From positions 32,769,150-32,833,149 of the forward strand of contig OY365810.1 of the NCBI GenBank assembly GCA_959347315.1: a DNA stretch of 64,000 bases. Reading direction: 5' to 3'. The notes under the pieces are model-generated. The model did not search any database, was not told the origin of the DNA, and was given only the letters and a program-made list of their open reading frames with translations. Of the stretch, positions 11,140 through 22,974 are shown piece after piece (within the stretch, counting starts at the first letter, position 1; each line of letters opens with the position of its first letter). Made by a program: the position numbers and the translations under genes. Origin of the DNA: Bimastos eiseni. Lineage: Eukaryota > Annelida > Clitellata > Crassiclitellata > Lumbricidae.

Positions 11140-13215
11140 ACCCTATACTATAAATTAAACTCAAACAAATCATTTTATAATTAAAATAATACGATACATT
11201 TCGCTATTGTCTCACGAGTAATGAATTCCGATGCATTCATTGTATACAATTACTTGTGACTTTTAGGAGTATACCAACTGTTGGGTCTCTTGGCAAGATA
11301 TCCATGTGGTTTTGTGATATTATTGAGATAAATCTGTCAAATTTTAGTTAATTTTGTCCACACAAACCTAGCGGACTAAAAGTTCAAAGATGGCAATCAA
11401 AGTTGAGTTTTCCAGAAAGCTGCAGCTGAGGGAAGTCTCGGTTTAAAACTACAGTTTGACTATGCATATAGTAAAACGAAATATTTATGTAAGTATTATA
11501 TGAAACGACGAGTTCTTTACTGTTAAATTTTCATCGGTGACAAGACACAACGTTTCATGTGACAGAAAACTGAAGTAAAATAAACGAGTTTACTTTTGAA
11601 AACCCGATCACAGAAAGTATAGCCTTGAATTCAATGTCTCTTAGTTGACATTTTGGCAGTTTTTACTAAAACTAAGGCGCAAATACTACTGGCAGAAATT
11701 AATTTACCTGTTACTTACAAGGCATATAAGTAATATTATTTGTTTAAACTAACCACTATTACTAAACTTTTTGGGAAATAGCTAAACCAAAAACTTATAG
11801 ATAGAAACTCAGTTTTACTTGAATAGGCTTGAATCAGGAATAACTGATGAACAGTCTATAATTATCAACTCGAAGAAGTTGTGTAATTATAAAATTGAAA
11901 CACTTCTAAAAGAGATAACGCCAAGTAGCATAAGGACACATTGAAGCTGAGCCATACTTTTATGTTAGGTCTGCATGTACGTTATAGTTATAAGCCACGC
12001 CAGGGCAGATATTCGTATCGAGATTTCTGCTCCTCTTGCTCCATAGAGCCAAATCAGCTGTAATGAGCACACCGACCGTATTATGTCGGTTTGATGATGA
12101 GACGGCGAGGGAAAAGATTGGCCACCCGAGGCTAAGAAAATGAGGTCGCTAACACTTCATACATGTGGCAGCCTCAGGACTATAGCTTTAAGGGACTGCT
12201 TTTCTTCCCTCTTCTTACTTATAAACAATCGTAATCTTAATGGCTTCCATTATTTGGACCCATGGCAGTAGAAAGCAAATCCAGAATTATGAGAATTTAC
12301 TACAGAGATTGTTAGAACTTCGTTTTCTCAGTAAATGGGGCCTGCACACTTCGGTTTTGTTATTGTGTCTCCCACCGGATCACACAGTGCATTCGAATTT
12401 AGACGCTCAAATAAGAATCTGATTCATACGAATCCAAGCATATTAGAAATATATGATTCATACAAAATCTGATTCATAGAAATTCAAACGCATCATTGCT
12501 GCGAATTAGGCTACATGCATGGGCGACATTGCGCAATTCTCTTAACGAGATTGTCTTTCGCTGCATGCCGAAAACCTACATCTTCCAGTCTGCCAGTCTC
12601 TTAATGGTTGCTTGGCTTCAGTGTACACTTCTGAACTTTTTAAAAGGGACAACAATATCAAATTACAGATGAATTGTATTTATAAAAATTCGATTCATAA
12701 GAATTCAAACAAAGACGTATGTTTACGAATTGTGCGTACACAGATTCATACGAGCTCACAAATGTTAGGCTATAATAATCCCTGGGCCTATTACTTGAAT
12801 TCATCTAATTTCTTGGCCTTCCGAATTATACAGCGAATCCGTGGCTTAAATAGTAGCTATTGAATCTGCTGCTAAAAAAGAAATGGCTTAGATTATAATA
12901 TTATTTATATCAGCGAACGTTTCGAATAAATAAAATTTCCGACGGTTTCATCTTTTCTGCTGTTTACAATTGTTCTACTTCTGTTTTGTCTGAGTTGCCA
13001 TGACGACAATTGTTTATGAGAATCTCCCATTCGAATAATTATTGTCTTGTATACTCTCGTACAGCGTGACAGATGGCCTACTACGTTAGCACCAAAGGAG
13101 TTTCTTTGATTATGTTTATCGGGTCCAAGTACGTCCATCAAACTATCGACTGCGCTGCCTCGATTATCCAGACGCCCGGGTCAGCTGGACTCTGCCGTCC
13201 TATTTCCGGGCCACC
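11140..13215. other. No recognised gene
   Basis: AT-rich DNA. A short motif 'gattcatacgaattcaaa' recurs in degenerate form near 12420, 12450, 12470, 12690 and 12745, which suggests an old dispersed or tandem repeat. Nothing codes convincingly. Confidence 0.45.
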
Positions 13216-13229
13216 CTTACGTGCAGCAG

Positions 13230-13555
13230 AATGTCTGTATGTCTGTCTATCTGTCTGTCTATCTGTCTGCCTACCTGTCTGTCTATCTGTCTGCTTGTCA
13301 ATCTATCTGTATGGCTATCTGTATGTCTGTCTATCTGTCTGTCTATCTGTCTGTTTTTCAGTTTACCTGTCAGTCAGTCAGTCAGTCAGTCAGTCAGTCA
13401 GTCAGTCAGTCAGTCAGTCAGTCAGTCAGTCAGTCAGACAGTCAGTCAGTCAGTCAGTCAGTCAGTCAGTCAGTCAGACAGTCAGTCAGTCAGTCAGTCA
13501 GTCAGTCAGTCAGTCATTCAGCTTGTCTGTCTGTTTGTCTGTCTGTCTGTCAATA
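13230..13555. repeat. (GTCT)n and (CAGT)n microsatellite
   Basis: A GTCT/ATCT array (13230-13370) passes into a long, nearly pure CAGT array (about 13370-13515) and back to GTCT. All three + frames stay open as Ser/Val/Gln- or Cys/Leu/Ser-rich artefacts. Confidence 0.95.
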
Positions 13556-13939
13556 GAACGCATGGGCTTTTAGGTTTTTCTTATTGCTTACGTATCGCGT
13601 TTTAACGACAAAGGTCATAAAGGCCGCAATGACCGACGTAAGAAACAAAATGAAGATAATGTTATCCTGTGAAAAACGTTGTTGGGCGCAATGCGCGACG
13701 TATTATTGTACGATCTGAAGATTATAGGCCTAGAAATAATTATGCTATTATGACATACGACGTGATTTAAAGGAAGTTCCAACGCGGAGTGAAACAATGC
13801 TCGGAAGATGTTCCAATGTTGGAATTCCAAATAAATTCCAGTTCCGTGGAAATCGATAATCGTGGACCAGGAACATTAGGATATTATGGGTTGTGGATCT
13901 AAGAAACAGTGTTTTGTGAGTCATTTCATGCGTGGGCCT

Positions 13940-14070
13940 ACATGTATGGTGGCCGATTGGTTTGAGTTATCGTTCTGTAACGCTGAGGGTACGGGTTCTA
14001 CTCTTGTCTGGGACAGTTACTGTATTAGGGACCTTGAGCAAGTCTTTTGAGCACAATTACTCTTCGTTGA
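13940..14070 (+). repeat. tRNA-derived SINE (family A), partial
   Basis: An A-box-like 'ggtggccgattggtttgagt' and a B-box-like 'gggttctactc' are followed by 'tagggaccttgagcaagtc', then 'gcacaattactcttcgttga' and 'gatattct'. The same order of blocks occurs at 33500-33650 and on the minus strand at 51160-51412. Confidence 0.75.
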
Positions 14071-14074
14071 AGAT

Positions 14075-16020
14075 ATTCTATCGCGCATGGTTAAGTGGGA
14101 AGCTCTGACCTTTGAGAGGAGGGAAACATCAAACGCAATTAATTATATTGCAGTGTATTTTGTCCGTATTTGTCAGATCGTGATTTCTGGCTTTGCTGCT
14201 TTGTCAAGTTCGGTTACTATTGCATCGTATTGTATTGGGATAAGAATTCTGTTATGTGCCATCATTTCCCACTCACTACCTTGAAACCTTTGTTCTTTTG
14301 TATTGTTATTGTTTTGCATTGTATTAAAATGCTTAGAGAATGCAATCAAAGTAACTTAACATGCCGAATCGCATTGTCTTATCGTGTGGTCCCTTCGTTG
14401 TACGTCGAATTGTATCACTGTTCTGACCCCCAGCAAATAAAACGATGTCTGGTAGATTCCGCGAAGAACCTTTCGGACGAGGACCGCCTTAGATCTTTCC
14501 GGGTGGTGTTGGCGGTAAGAGGAGAGGATACTTCGCTCGACCCTCCATCGACTCGACATAAAATTCTGCATACTACGCTGTTTATTTGGTTCCCTTCCTC
14601 AAGCGGCTGCAGCCATTTACCGCTGTCATAAAACGATGGACTTTCGTTGAGTGCATTTAAGAACTTGGCTGCTTCGGCGGCTAAGACCCCAGTAACCGAG
14701 GAGGCATCAGCTGGGTATGTTATCAGTCGTGTCTATGGCTCGAGGTATCCCCCGGAGCCGGAGAAATGCGTGCCCCGCAGCATAGAGGCTGCAACCAAAT
14801 GATCCAGGAGTCACTTCTTCGAGCTAAACAACGTGGCACTGCTGTTATTAAACCGCGCAAAGTCCACCGATTATTACGGCAGCACTTGAGATACGATTTC
14901 GGATGCGGCGGCTATGTCTATGCTGCGAAGGGCGCGATAAATCGGGCGCTTGATGACAATAGAGGTGGCTAAGGAATTTGAGAAAGCCGACGATCAACTG
15001 TTCCGATTACAGGCCACTTACCGCAGATTTTATTTGTTTTCGTCATAACTTGGCAATTAAGAGGCGCAACAGCTGGGTATAACGCGTGTATATTCACTGT
15101 AGGACGTGGCAATAAGTAAGATAGCCGAGAGAAATCTTTTCGAATTAGGTAAGTAATCATTCGACGTTCGAATCCAGCCGTGAGAAAAATTAGAGGAATT
15201 TGCATGGGCTTAAACAGTTAGTTTATGAGAAAACTAGGTTTGATCCTTTCTAAGACGTTAGATGCAAAGTTTTCCAGGGACGTTAGATGCAAGGCTAGCC
15301 AAGTTGCCATGCATTATCTTATGACCCTTTTTACTGGGTCTATGATACTCGGCTCATAGCAGTCTAATGGTCGCCCCCACGGTCACGAATAGGGGTTATA
15401 GTGGACTAGGGAGACATACTATTTATATAAATTGACTTCAGAAGTATTGAATATTTAACTAGTTGAGCTAGTTCAGAGCTACTGTCCCTGTCTCGCGATG
15501 ATCTATAGAGTGGGAGAGAAAGATCGTTTATTTGGGTCTCATAAATACTTGTGGCTTGACCTTAATTAAGCTCGTATTGACTGAGAGTTTTATCTTAGAG
15601 AGCAATGGGGCTTCGGCAGACACCAATTGCAGGTGTATCTGTCACGTGTTTACTTATCCCTTTATCTTTACTTTATCGAGAAAGGGTGACCCTGCCAGTG
15701 GGACCTCGGTCCCTTAGGGTTTTTTCTTCCGTATTGCTCCATGCCAATTCCCCGATCATGTTACTTTGTTACTTTTATTATGTTACTTGATTGTCAGTTA
15801 CCAATACAAATCTTTCGTATACATGTATTGCCTCTGGACCTAATCATATGCAGAGGTTGGCAGATGGTCTCGGTTGATAACGCGATTTCTTAATTACGTA
15901 ATCAAGTCAAATCAAATTTATTGAAATTCCAATGGATTCAAATAAAATCGAATATGTCCATTTGTAATTGCAAAGAACAATAGTCAACATCGACATCTAC
16001 ATATTAATGCAATAACACTA
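14075..16020. other. No recognised gene
   Basis: Moderately GC-rich between 14440 and 14970 with open frames on both strands (+ 14170-14631, + 14766-14972, - 14571-14356), none with a recognisable domain. The rest is AT-rich. Confidence 0.4.
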
Positions 16021-16024
16021 GTAG

Positions 16025-16900
16025 TGGTAGAAAATATATATATACATATATATATACACATATATATATATAGTCAACATTCAGTAGCAATTACAAACCA
16101 TCAAGTAAATAGGGTTCAAAAGGAAGAATCCCATTAGCGGGACCTTGTCGGCAAATATTTACAGCTTTGATTGGCGGCTGATTTATTTTTCAGCGAATAG
16201 TATTGGTAAATGGAGTTTACATGCATTGACTTCCAATACACATCACAGAAGTATGAATAACAAAGGTAATTCTCACTGCAAGCAGCAAGTTTAGACTTAA
16301 ACACACACGAAATAATCTCATTATTTGAACTTTTCAAAACTCAACTAAACATTAAAAGTAGTCAATTTCATGTACGAAACCTATTAATGTAGTTTGACAG
16401 TAGCAGTTCAGTGATTTACCTTCAGTAACACGTTCAATCGAGCAGGATAACCTACATTTATATTCTTACACAGAAAATTTGTATACGATACCAATATGCA
16501 CAGCCTACATTTACAAACGCACATCACACATTCATACAACCCGAATTATTTAGGTGTAATTAAGTGGCAGTTGAATCTATTATGACAGTAAAGTAATTGA
16601 TCGCAGACAACGTAGGGGCCAAGCGGCACTCCATTGAGGGCCCATTCCAGATTCGTGGGCCTGATAAGATATGACGAAATAACGACGGTTAGTGCGCACT
16701 AAAATGTAGGCGTAGGTCTACTCTGGTCTATTTCTAGTGGCGATTATATGTGATTAGCGAATAAACAGCGACTTGTAAACACAAATAGAAGAAAAGGAGA
16801 AAAGAGCGCTTCAAAAATTCGAAGTTAACGATTACGATCTATTCAGGCATAGATTTCTATCTGAACTTGTTTCTCTCGTTTGTGGACCAAATGAATTTGA
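16025..16900. other. No recognised gene; AT microsatellite
   Basis: TATA/CATA dinucleotide repeats at about 16035-16072, then AT-rich DNA without a convincing ORF. Confidence 0.5.
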
Positions 16901-16944
16901 CGGTGTTTCTCCAATCTGTTCTCTGTGTTGGATAAACTCAGACA

Positions 16945-17075
16945 AGAAATGAGTTAAATCAAAACTCAACTTATGCACCTCAAAATGAGTTAAAACTCAA
17001 ACTTAAATCATCCTCTGTGAAATGAGTTATCTCAAACTCAGTTGTTAAAGTAATGAGTTAAATCATCAACTCACA
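16945..17075. repeat. Degenerate AATGAGTTAAA/ACTCA repeat
   Basis: 'aatgagtta' and its inverse 'aactca' alternate several times over about 130 bp, giving many small inverted repeats. The function is unknown. It may be a decayed satellite. Confidence 0.5.
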
Positions 17076-17079
17076 CATG

Positions 17080-18185
17080 TTTCATATAGCAGTCATGAGA
17101 TGATATTATATTTAATTAGATAAGACATCTTACATTGACCAGAGGAGATACAAGTTTTATTCCACAGGATCTTGCCACGCAGAATAGTGTTTCCAAAATC
17201 AATGTTGGAGGATGCCATCGTTGCTAAAATGCTCATCGACATAAAATTGGCAAAGCAATAAAGAACGGTTTCACGTTGCATCGTGCCCTACAGTGTAGCT
17301 CTACGCTGAAGTGTTGTCTTTCGCGGTGATTGTAGCTTTTGGAGCGACGAATTTTCTCTGTTACCAGACAACAACGCGATTTTATGGCCTCATTTCTGTT
17401 ACCGAAAGGAAGAGCACGGACACTGGGAAGACAATCCCTGCGTTTCTCAGTAGCTAGGTTAATTGCTGCATCAAAGGCTCCAATTGCAATAAAGATAACG
17501 GTTGCATATGAGGTAACGTAACGGCTGCAATAAAGGTAAGAGCTGCGGCAGAAGCATAGGTTAGGGTAGAGTTAACGGCGACGGTAACCATTGTAATGGC
17601 GATAACAGAGGAGGTAAATTCAATGAAGGTAACCGACTGATGATAATAATAGAGGTAAACGATCTCTTGGCTGAGCACAGTGGGTCAGGGTTACCCGTGG
17701 CAACGAAAGCAATATGGTTACGCTTATTGCCTTAATTGCGTGTAGACAAAGAGTCTACTTGTGTGGGTGGATATAAGTGCCAATCCGACGATGGCACTTC
17801 TAGCTTTATTGGAGGCGGGGCGCCATCGAAAAGTCGACGACAAAAGATGTCCCCGGAAATTTTTAAGACGTGGAAATGGTATTCTTCCAGAGTCTTTATG
17901 AGCCTTATAGACAAAAACAAGTCGTTACATTCTTGTTCGAGTGACCTGGAAATTATCGTTTTTTCGGCCTGCGTGTCTTTCTATTCGTTTTCATTTTCGA
18001 ATTATCGAAAACTTAAAAAGAACTTTAGGAAAAGACAGGAACAGCGAGACGGACAAGCAAAGGGAACGATGGAAAGAAACTGGATAGAAAATAATAATGG
18101 ATGGACGATGGAACGAAATTTAGTTAGTAAATAAAGGAGAGAAAGTGCGTCGTATCTGTGAGACTGGCAGACAGAAAATGTAGAA
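17080..18185. other. No recognised gene
   Basis: A 132-codon plus frame (17736-18134) ends in Lys/Arg/Asn-rich low-complexity sequence and has no recognisable motif. Around 17510-17640 'ggtaac' triplets recur loosely. Confidence 0.4.
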
Positions 18186-18199
18186 GATCAGACACATAG

Positions 18200-18465
18200 A
18201 AAATAAGACATACATACATACATACAGATATACAGACGGAAAGTAAGACAGACAAGTGTGGAAAAAGTCAGACATATAGACAGAACATCAGACTTACAAG
18301 AAATCGGACATACAAACAGAAAGTCAGACAGACAGCCAAGATAGACATATATAGACATACAAGAAGAGACACACAGACGGACGGACGGACGGACATATAG
18401 AAAGTAAAACATAAAGACAGACAGTCAAACATACAGACAGAAAGACAAGCATACAGGCAGGAAGT
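18200..18465. repeat. Degenerate GACA/CATA microsatellite
   Basis: ACATACAGACAGAAAG-type tetranucleotide array with a GGAC run near 18375-18392. A short GACA run also occurs at 18618-18637. Confidence 0.85.
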
Positions 18466-18679
18466 TCATGTGTTCAGATATGACATTGGTAAGATCCATT
18501 GATAACGATATTGGAGGATGAGGAATCTAATAGAGCAATCAACGATCGATTATAATTACAATCCACTTATTGCACATTTTATTGTCTGTCTTTCTGCCTT
18601 CATCTGTGTCTGTACGTTAGACAGACAGACAGACAGGTAGAGTGAGAATCATCTTTTTCGGTCTTTATCCTTCTGAGTC

Positions 18680-19064
18680 GTCTCTTACTCTGCTTCTGAG
18701 TCGGTCTCGTTATGTTTCGACCTGTTATGTAACAATTGCCGCCGCTGCCTAGGCAGCCGACCTACGGCTGCAGCGGGGGTGCAACGTGGCCTCGTGAATG
18801 TCGGCTGGGAGGAAGAAGGAAGAGCAGACGTCATTGAGCAGTCGTCGTCGTGTTTAACTGGCTGGATGCAGGGATCAGAGTCGCCATGAAGCATAACAGA
18901 GGAGGCTGAATGACACCAGACTGCGCTGCTGCTGCTGCTTCAACTGGAATAAAAACCATTTTACGATGGAACATAAACCGTCGCCAGATCTCAACGGACA
19001 AACAACGAAGAGACGAAACGATTCGACGCAGCAGGCCAACCGATTACGATAAGCTGCCGCAGAC

Positions 19065-19065
<1 letters not shown>
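18680..19065. other. GC-rich block, no confirmed gene
   Basis: GC-richer sequence with a GCT run (18924-18940). The minus frame at 19843-18875 is open mainly because the adjoining GACA array is open in every frame. No domain is visible. Confidence 0.35.
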
Positions 19066-19105
<40 letters not shown>

Positions 19106-19127
19106 GAGAGACAGAGAGAGAGAGAAG

Positions 19128-19163
<36 letters not shown>

Positions 19164-19480
19164 GTGAAACAGAGACAGACAGACAGAGAGAGGCAGAGAG
19201 ACAGAAAGAGACAGAAAGACAGACAGACAGAGGGAGACAGAGACTGACAGACAGACAGACAATGGCGGAGACAGACACAGCGAGACAGAGAGACAGAGTG
19301 AAAGAAAGGAAGAGAGATACAGACAGACAGATAGACAGACAGGCAGGCAGGCAGACTAAGACGGAGAGACAAAGAGAGAGAGAGAGAGACAGAAAGACAG
19401 ACAAACAAATAAATAAACAAACAGACACACAGACACAGACAGACAGAGAGACATACAGAAAAGGAACAGAATGAAGGAGA
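19066..19480. repeat. (GACA)n / (GAGA)n microsatellite
   Basis: About 400 bp of GACAGACA and GAGAGACA repeats. It yields Arg-Asp-Thr-Glu-rich + frames and Ser-Leu-Cys-Val-rich - frames, which are not genes. Confidence 0.95.
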
Positions 19481-20345
19481 AAGACAGAGAGAGACGTACG
19501 GACAGCTATAAAGAGACAGTCGGAACAAGGAACGGGCTAACACAGCGGAATGCAGAGAGATACAGCAATGGCGGCGGCCGCGCAGGAGCCAATCGCTTGA
19601 AGCGCATATTACGACTGAATTATCGACGATTCGGTTCTTTCCGCCACTGTCGACGAACGAACGAGCGAGCGAACTGGGAACAAGAAGCAAATGAAGCCGA
19701 ACGGCAGTTGCAGATGAGAAAGGCAATGAAAACAGGTCCAGCTGATTGATACAGGCTGCAAGCAATCGAAAGTGCAGAGCCCGCGCGATTAAGAGCCCCC
19801 GTCTCGACCGTATACACGCGTGTAGGCAGCCACCGTTTAGCATTGAACGCGGGCACTTGTGCAGTTGGCGCGCAAGGTCTCTTGTTTTCTGCTCAACGGA
19901 TTACACCGTTAAACAAACTCTCTTCTCTCACCCCGTAGATCAATCTGTACGTCGTCTTTGTTCTATCTGCGCCTCTCCTTCTCTGCCCGCTGCTGTTGTG
20001 CGGCGTTGCCCTCTACGCCTTCCCTCCCTCTGCCTCGCTTCGTCGAGCTATCTGTTTCGTTTTCCACGTTCGTCTCGCTGCCCGGTCGTCTGCACGTCAA
20101 CTGTCACTCCATCTTTCCAGCTCTCTATGAATTCGCCGGTTTTCTAGAGGCGGCCGAGGAAGAGGCGCAGTGTACGAAAGCTTCGTCGGATTATCTGTAA
20201 CTTTACTTCTGCTCACCTCTTGCTCACTCGTTTGCTCGATCACTCTTGCTCTAATTGTCTCACGAGCTGAATCGTTCTGTGTGTGTGTGTGTGCGTGTGT
20301 GTATTTCACGCCCCACCTGTTCTCCCATCGGTGATGCTCTTCGGT
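19481..20345. other. CpG-rich block; possible promoter or 5' exon of an unseen gene
   Basis: GC- and CpG-rich relative to its neighbours, including 'gcggcggccgcgcagg' near 19572. Overlapping open frames lie on both strands (+ 19746-20147, + 19958-20200). A (GT)n run lies at 20279-20301. None of the frames carries a motif I can name, so I do not call a CDS. Confidence 0.3.
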
Positions 20346-20349
20346 CTAA

Positions 20350-21310
20350 CCGTCGGTCTGCTTAGCCTGCTGTGCTGTGCATTTGCCCGGCAGTCGGCGG
20401 TTAGAGGCAGAAGAAAGTGTCGATTCGTTCATTGGTGATGAATGGTTCCCAGTGGGGTATCAGATATCGTCACTCACAGGCTGCTCATCGCTTAAACTCA
20501 GTCGTACACCCCTGTGATTCCGCTTAGGCTACAGCGTCTTCGGATAATAGATGATGCAGTCGAATGAAATAAAATATCAATGTGTACTTGATTTAGAACA
20601 TAATACGGACTTTGAGAGAGTATTGGCCACAGTGTCCGATTTTTATGGGTAAGGTTGGAGGGTTGGACTACAGCTTCAGCTGCAAATGGGGTGATAAAGT
20701 GCTGAATTTTCATGGGATTTCCAGAAATTATCATCAGCCTACTCCTGCTTCGTTGTGACAAATCGGACCCTTACTAGCCATGCGTCAATTGCTGAGGACA
20801 GCAGATGATAGAAACTACTGGAGATGGATGATCCATGATGTGGGTGGCCTTCAGAGCGAAGATGGCTGAAGACAGTGTGTTGCATTACGCCTCAGGAGAA
20901 CATTGACGATGTATCGACTGTAGACAAGAGGTCACGACCGAAAGATTTGCTTCTGACGTCAGATGCTGCATTGCATCAAAAAAGATCTCAATATTATAGT
21001 CCTATTTTTATTTTTCATATATTTTGAAACTAGTCTTATAACAGCAGTTAATTACACCAGTACTCGCTAGAGATGCACTAAAAAGGCCTGATTAAAAGTT
21101 GCGAAATAGTTAGGTTGGGTCGATTTATAAACCAGAGTTGAGTTTCGGATCAATAATTATTTCAAAATGCCGCATATCACAGCAGACAGTGTAATTTCGC
21201 ACGAGGAAATTCCCTGCAGCAGTAGTAGCCTATATATATTTATGGCAATGGAGTTTAACATACGGATGCACATATCCGAGCATCTAATTGGTCATAAATC
21301 TGGCATTTTA
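20350..21310. other. No recognised gene
   Basis: Mostly AT-rich. The stretch 20780-20880 could be read as a short decayed LINE C-terminus (a Trp-Arg-Trp-type segment, then 'SEDG' and a stop), but this is too short to support. Confidence 0.4.
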
Positions 21311-21315
21311 ATAGG

Positions 21316-21835
21316 GGTCTAGGACATTACCCACGGACATTACCCCCGGACAATACTTAAGACATTACCCTCCCCGGACATTACCCTACACCCATTCCAT
21401 TACATAATTAATGTGCAATCTTTATTATATTAATAAATCGGAATGTTTCAGAAATTCATTGAAATAATATGTATGAAAATATGTGTATGTATGTATATAA
21501 TTATGTAGCCAAGTATGCAAATAGGTAAGTAAGTATGTATGCGTGTATGCATATAGGTATGTAAGTATGTATATATGTATGTGTGCAAGCATGTAGGTAT
21601 GTATTTATGCATGTATGTATACATGTATGTATGTATATATGCATTTTTTTGTACGTATGTATGTATGTATGTATGTATGTATGTATGTATGTATGCATGT
21701 ATGCATGTATGCATGTATGCATGTACGCATGTACGCATGTATGCATCTATGTATGTACGCATGCATGCATATATGCCACTATGGAGATTTTACTGGGTAC
21801 GGTGGTAATGTCCGGGAGTAATGTCCTGTTCCCTA
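21316..21835. mobile_element. Inverted-array element, GGACATTACCC motif
   Basis: The left end (21316-21395) carries five degenerate copies of GGACATTACCC(CC). The right end (about 21800-21835) carries two copies in reverse complement (GGTAATGTCCGGGAGTAATGTCC). The left outer end reads 'taggggtctaggacatt' and the right, reversed, 'tagggaacaggacatt', so the termini match. The interior is mostly a TATG/CATG microsatellite (about 21480-21770). The plan is that of the 10.2-11.1 kb element with a different core motif. No coding sequence is present; the ACHT-, YMCV- and THIY-type frames come from the microsatellite. Confidence 0.6.
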
Positions 21836-21839
21836 TAAA

Positions 21840-22690
21840 TAGGTATCGATGCATATAATTAATTATCACTTAGTTTTAAACTGTAAACTATAAATGTAAT
21901 AGGCCTAATGAAACACGATATATTATAGTGTATGATGAGTTAGAGGTGAAGTTACAGAATATCTGTGCATTTATCCAGTCGTTTATGCGTATATCTGTGC
22001 ATTTATTAGGTGTGTAATACTGTGGATGCATAACACTGCATAGAGCTGTTCATTAAAACTAAACGTTGAGGACCTCTCGAATGCACAAAGGCAGAGTGCG
22101 ATTTTAGTATAGGGTTTTAATTATACTTGTGCAAAATGGCCTCTCAGGGTCGTTGCTTTTTGACGCGGTGCGGGCGACAGTACTGTAGTGGCCCGTATGA
22201 CCCTTGCATCCCCAGCCTGGTGGGGTAAGAGGGGCAGCTGGAGCACCCGATTTCAGTTGGTGATGAACCGATTGATATGACATCAGTATATGACAGAGGA
22301 TGAACCATGTATGCGAACACGTGATCTGGTCGGCCAATGCGGGCAAATTGAATAGTTTAAATCGATCCTGAAGAACCCGTGGGTTTTTTTTATTGGAGAA
22401 AGGAACCGGAACGAACTGTCACGGTTCCTTTCTCCAATAAAAACGACCTTACTTACTTACAAAACATCAACAGTTTTGCGCTCAACTTAAATAATAAGCC
22501 ATAAGTATATAGTAAAAAAAAACTCGCTAAGTAATTGAACGGAAGAACACGATGGGTAAACGAGTTAAACGCAAGAGTAGGTATGTACATCTGGCAATTA
22601 TCTATAGCACATTAAGACCCTCAGAAAAGGTGCTAAAGAAGCGAATGCAATGATATATATATAATGATATATTTACATTATCATATATAT
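21840..22690. other. No recognised gene; hairpin at 22388-22442
   Basis: AT-rich flank of the Polinton. A perfect inverted repeat with 21-bp arms (22388-22408 and 22422-22442) and a 13-nt spacer contains 'attggagaaaggaaccg'. Immediately before the Polinton lies an AT palindrome ('gatatatatataatgatat...', about 22650-22693). Confidence 0.5.
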
Positions 22691-22693
22691 ATA

Positions 22694-22974
22694 AGTAGGT
22701 ATAAATTGGGACAATTGACCATAACATAGCTCAAAATCACCCACCTAATAGGTTGCCAAAACGTATTTTTAACCTATAACCAGGTTAAAAATAACCAATT
22801 CCTACACAAACCTAAACCCCTAGATCAAACATCAAACAAGAGAATAAGAAAAACGCCAGGAAATTTCCAAAAGTTTCGATGATGAGCCACAATTCATGCA
22901 CAAAGCCCCTGGTCAAAACGTCCGCCAATAGGTCAAAAGTCACTGGAATTTCCAATAGTTTCGATAATGAGTCA
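22694..22974 (+). repeat. Polinton left terminal inverted repeat
   Basis: It matches the reverse complement of the right end, apart from an indel of about 10 bp close to the tip and scattered substitutions. The motif AGTTTCGATGATGAG occurs twice (about 22875 and 22958). The integrase stop codon (22975-22977, minus) abuts the inner edge. Confidence 0.93.

Noticed and set aside
18875..19843. 322-codon minus-strand ORF, the second longest open frame in the window
   Set aside because: Most of it is the GACA array, open in all frames. The ends have no domain and the plus strand is equally open.
20780..20880. Decayed LINE C-terminus
   Set aside because: Only about 30 residues with weak similarity. 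It cannot be separated from chance.
21448..21858. ORFs encoding THIHTY- and MYVC-type repeats
   Set aside because: Product of a TATG/CATG microsatellite.
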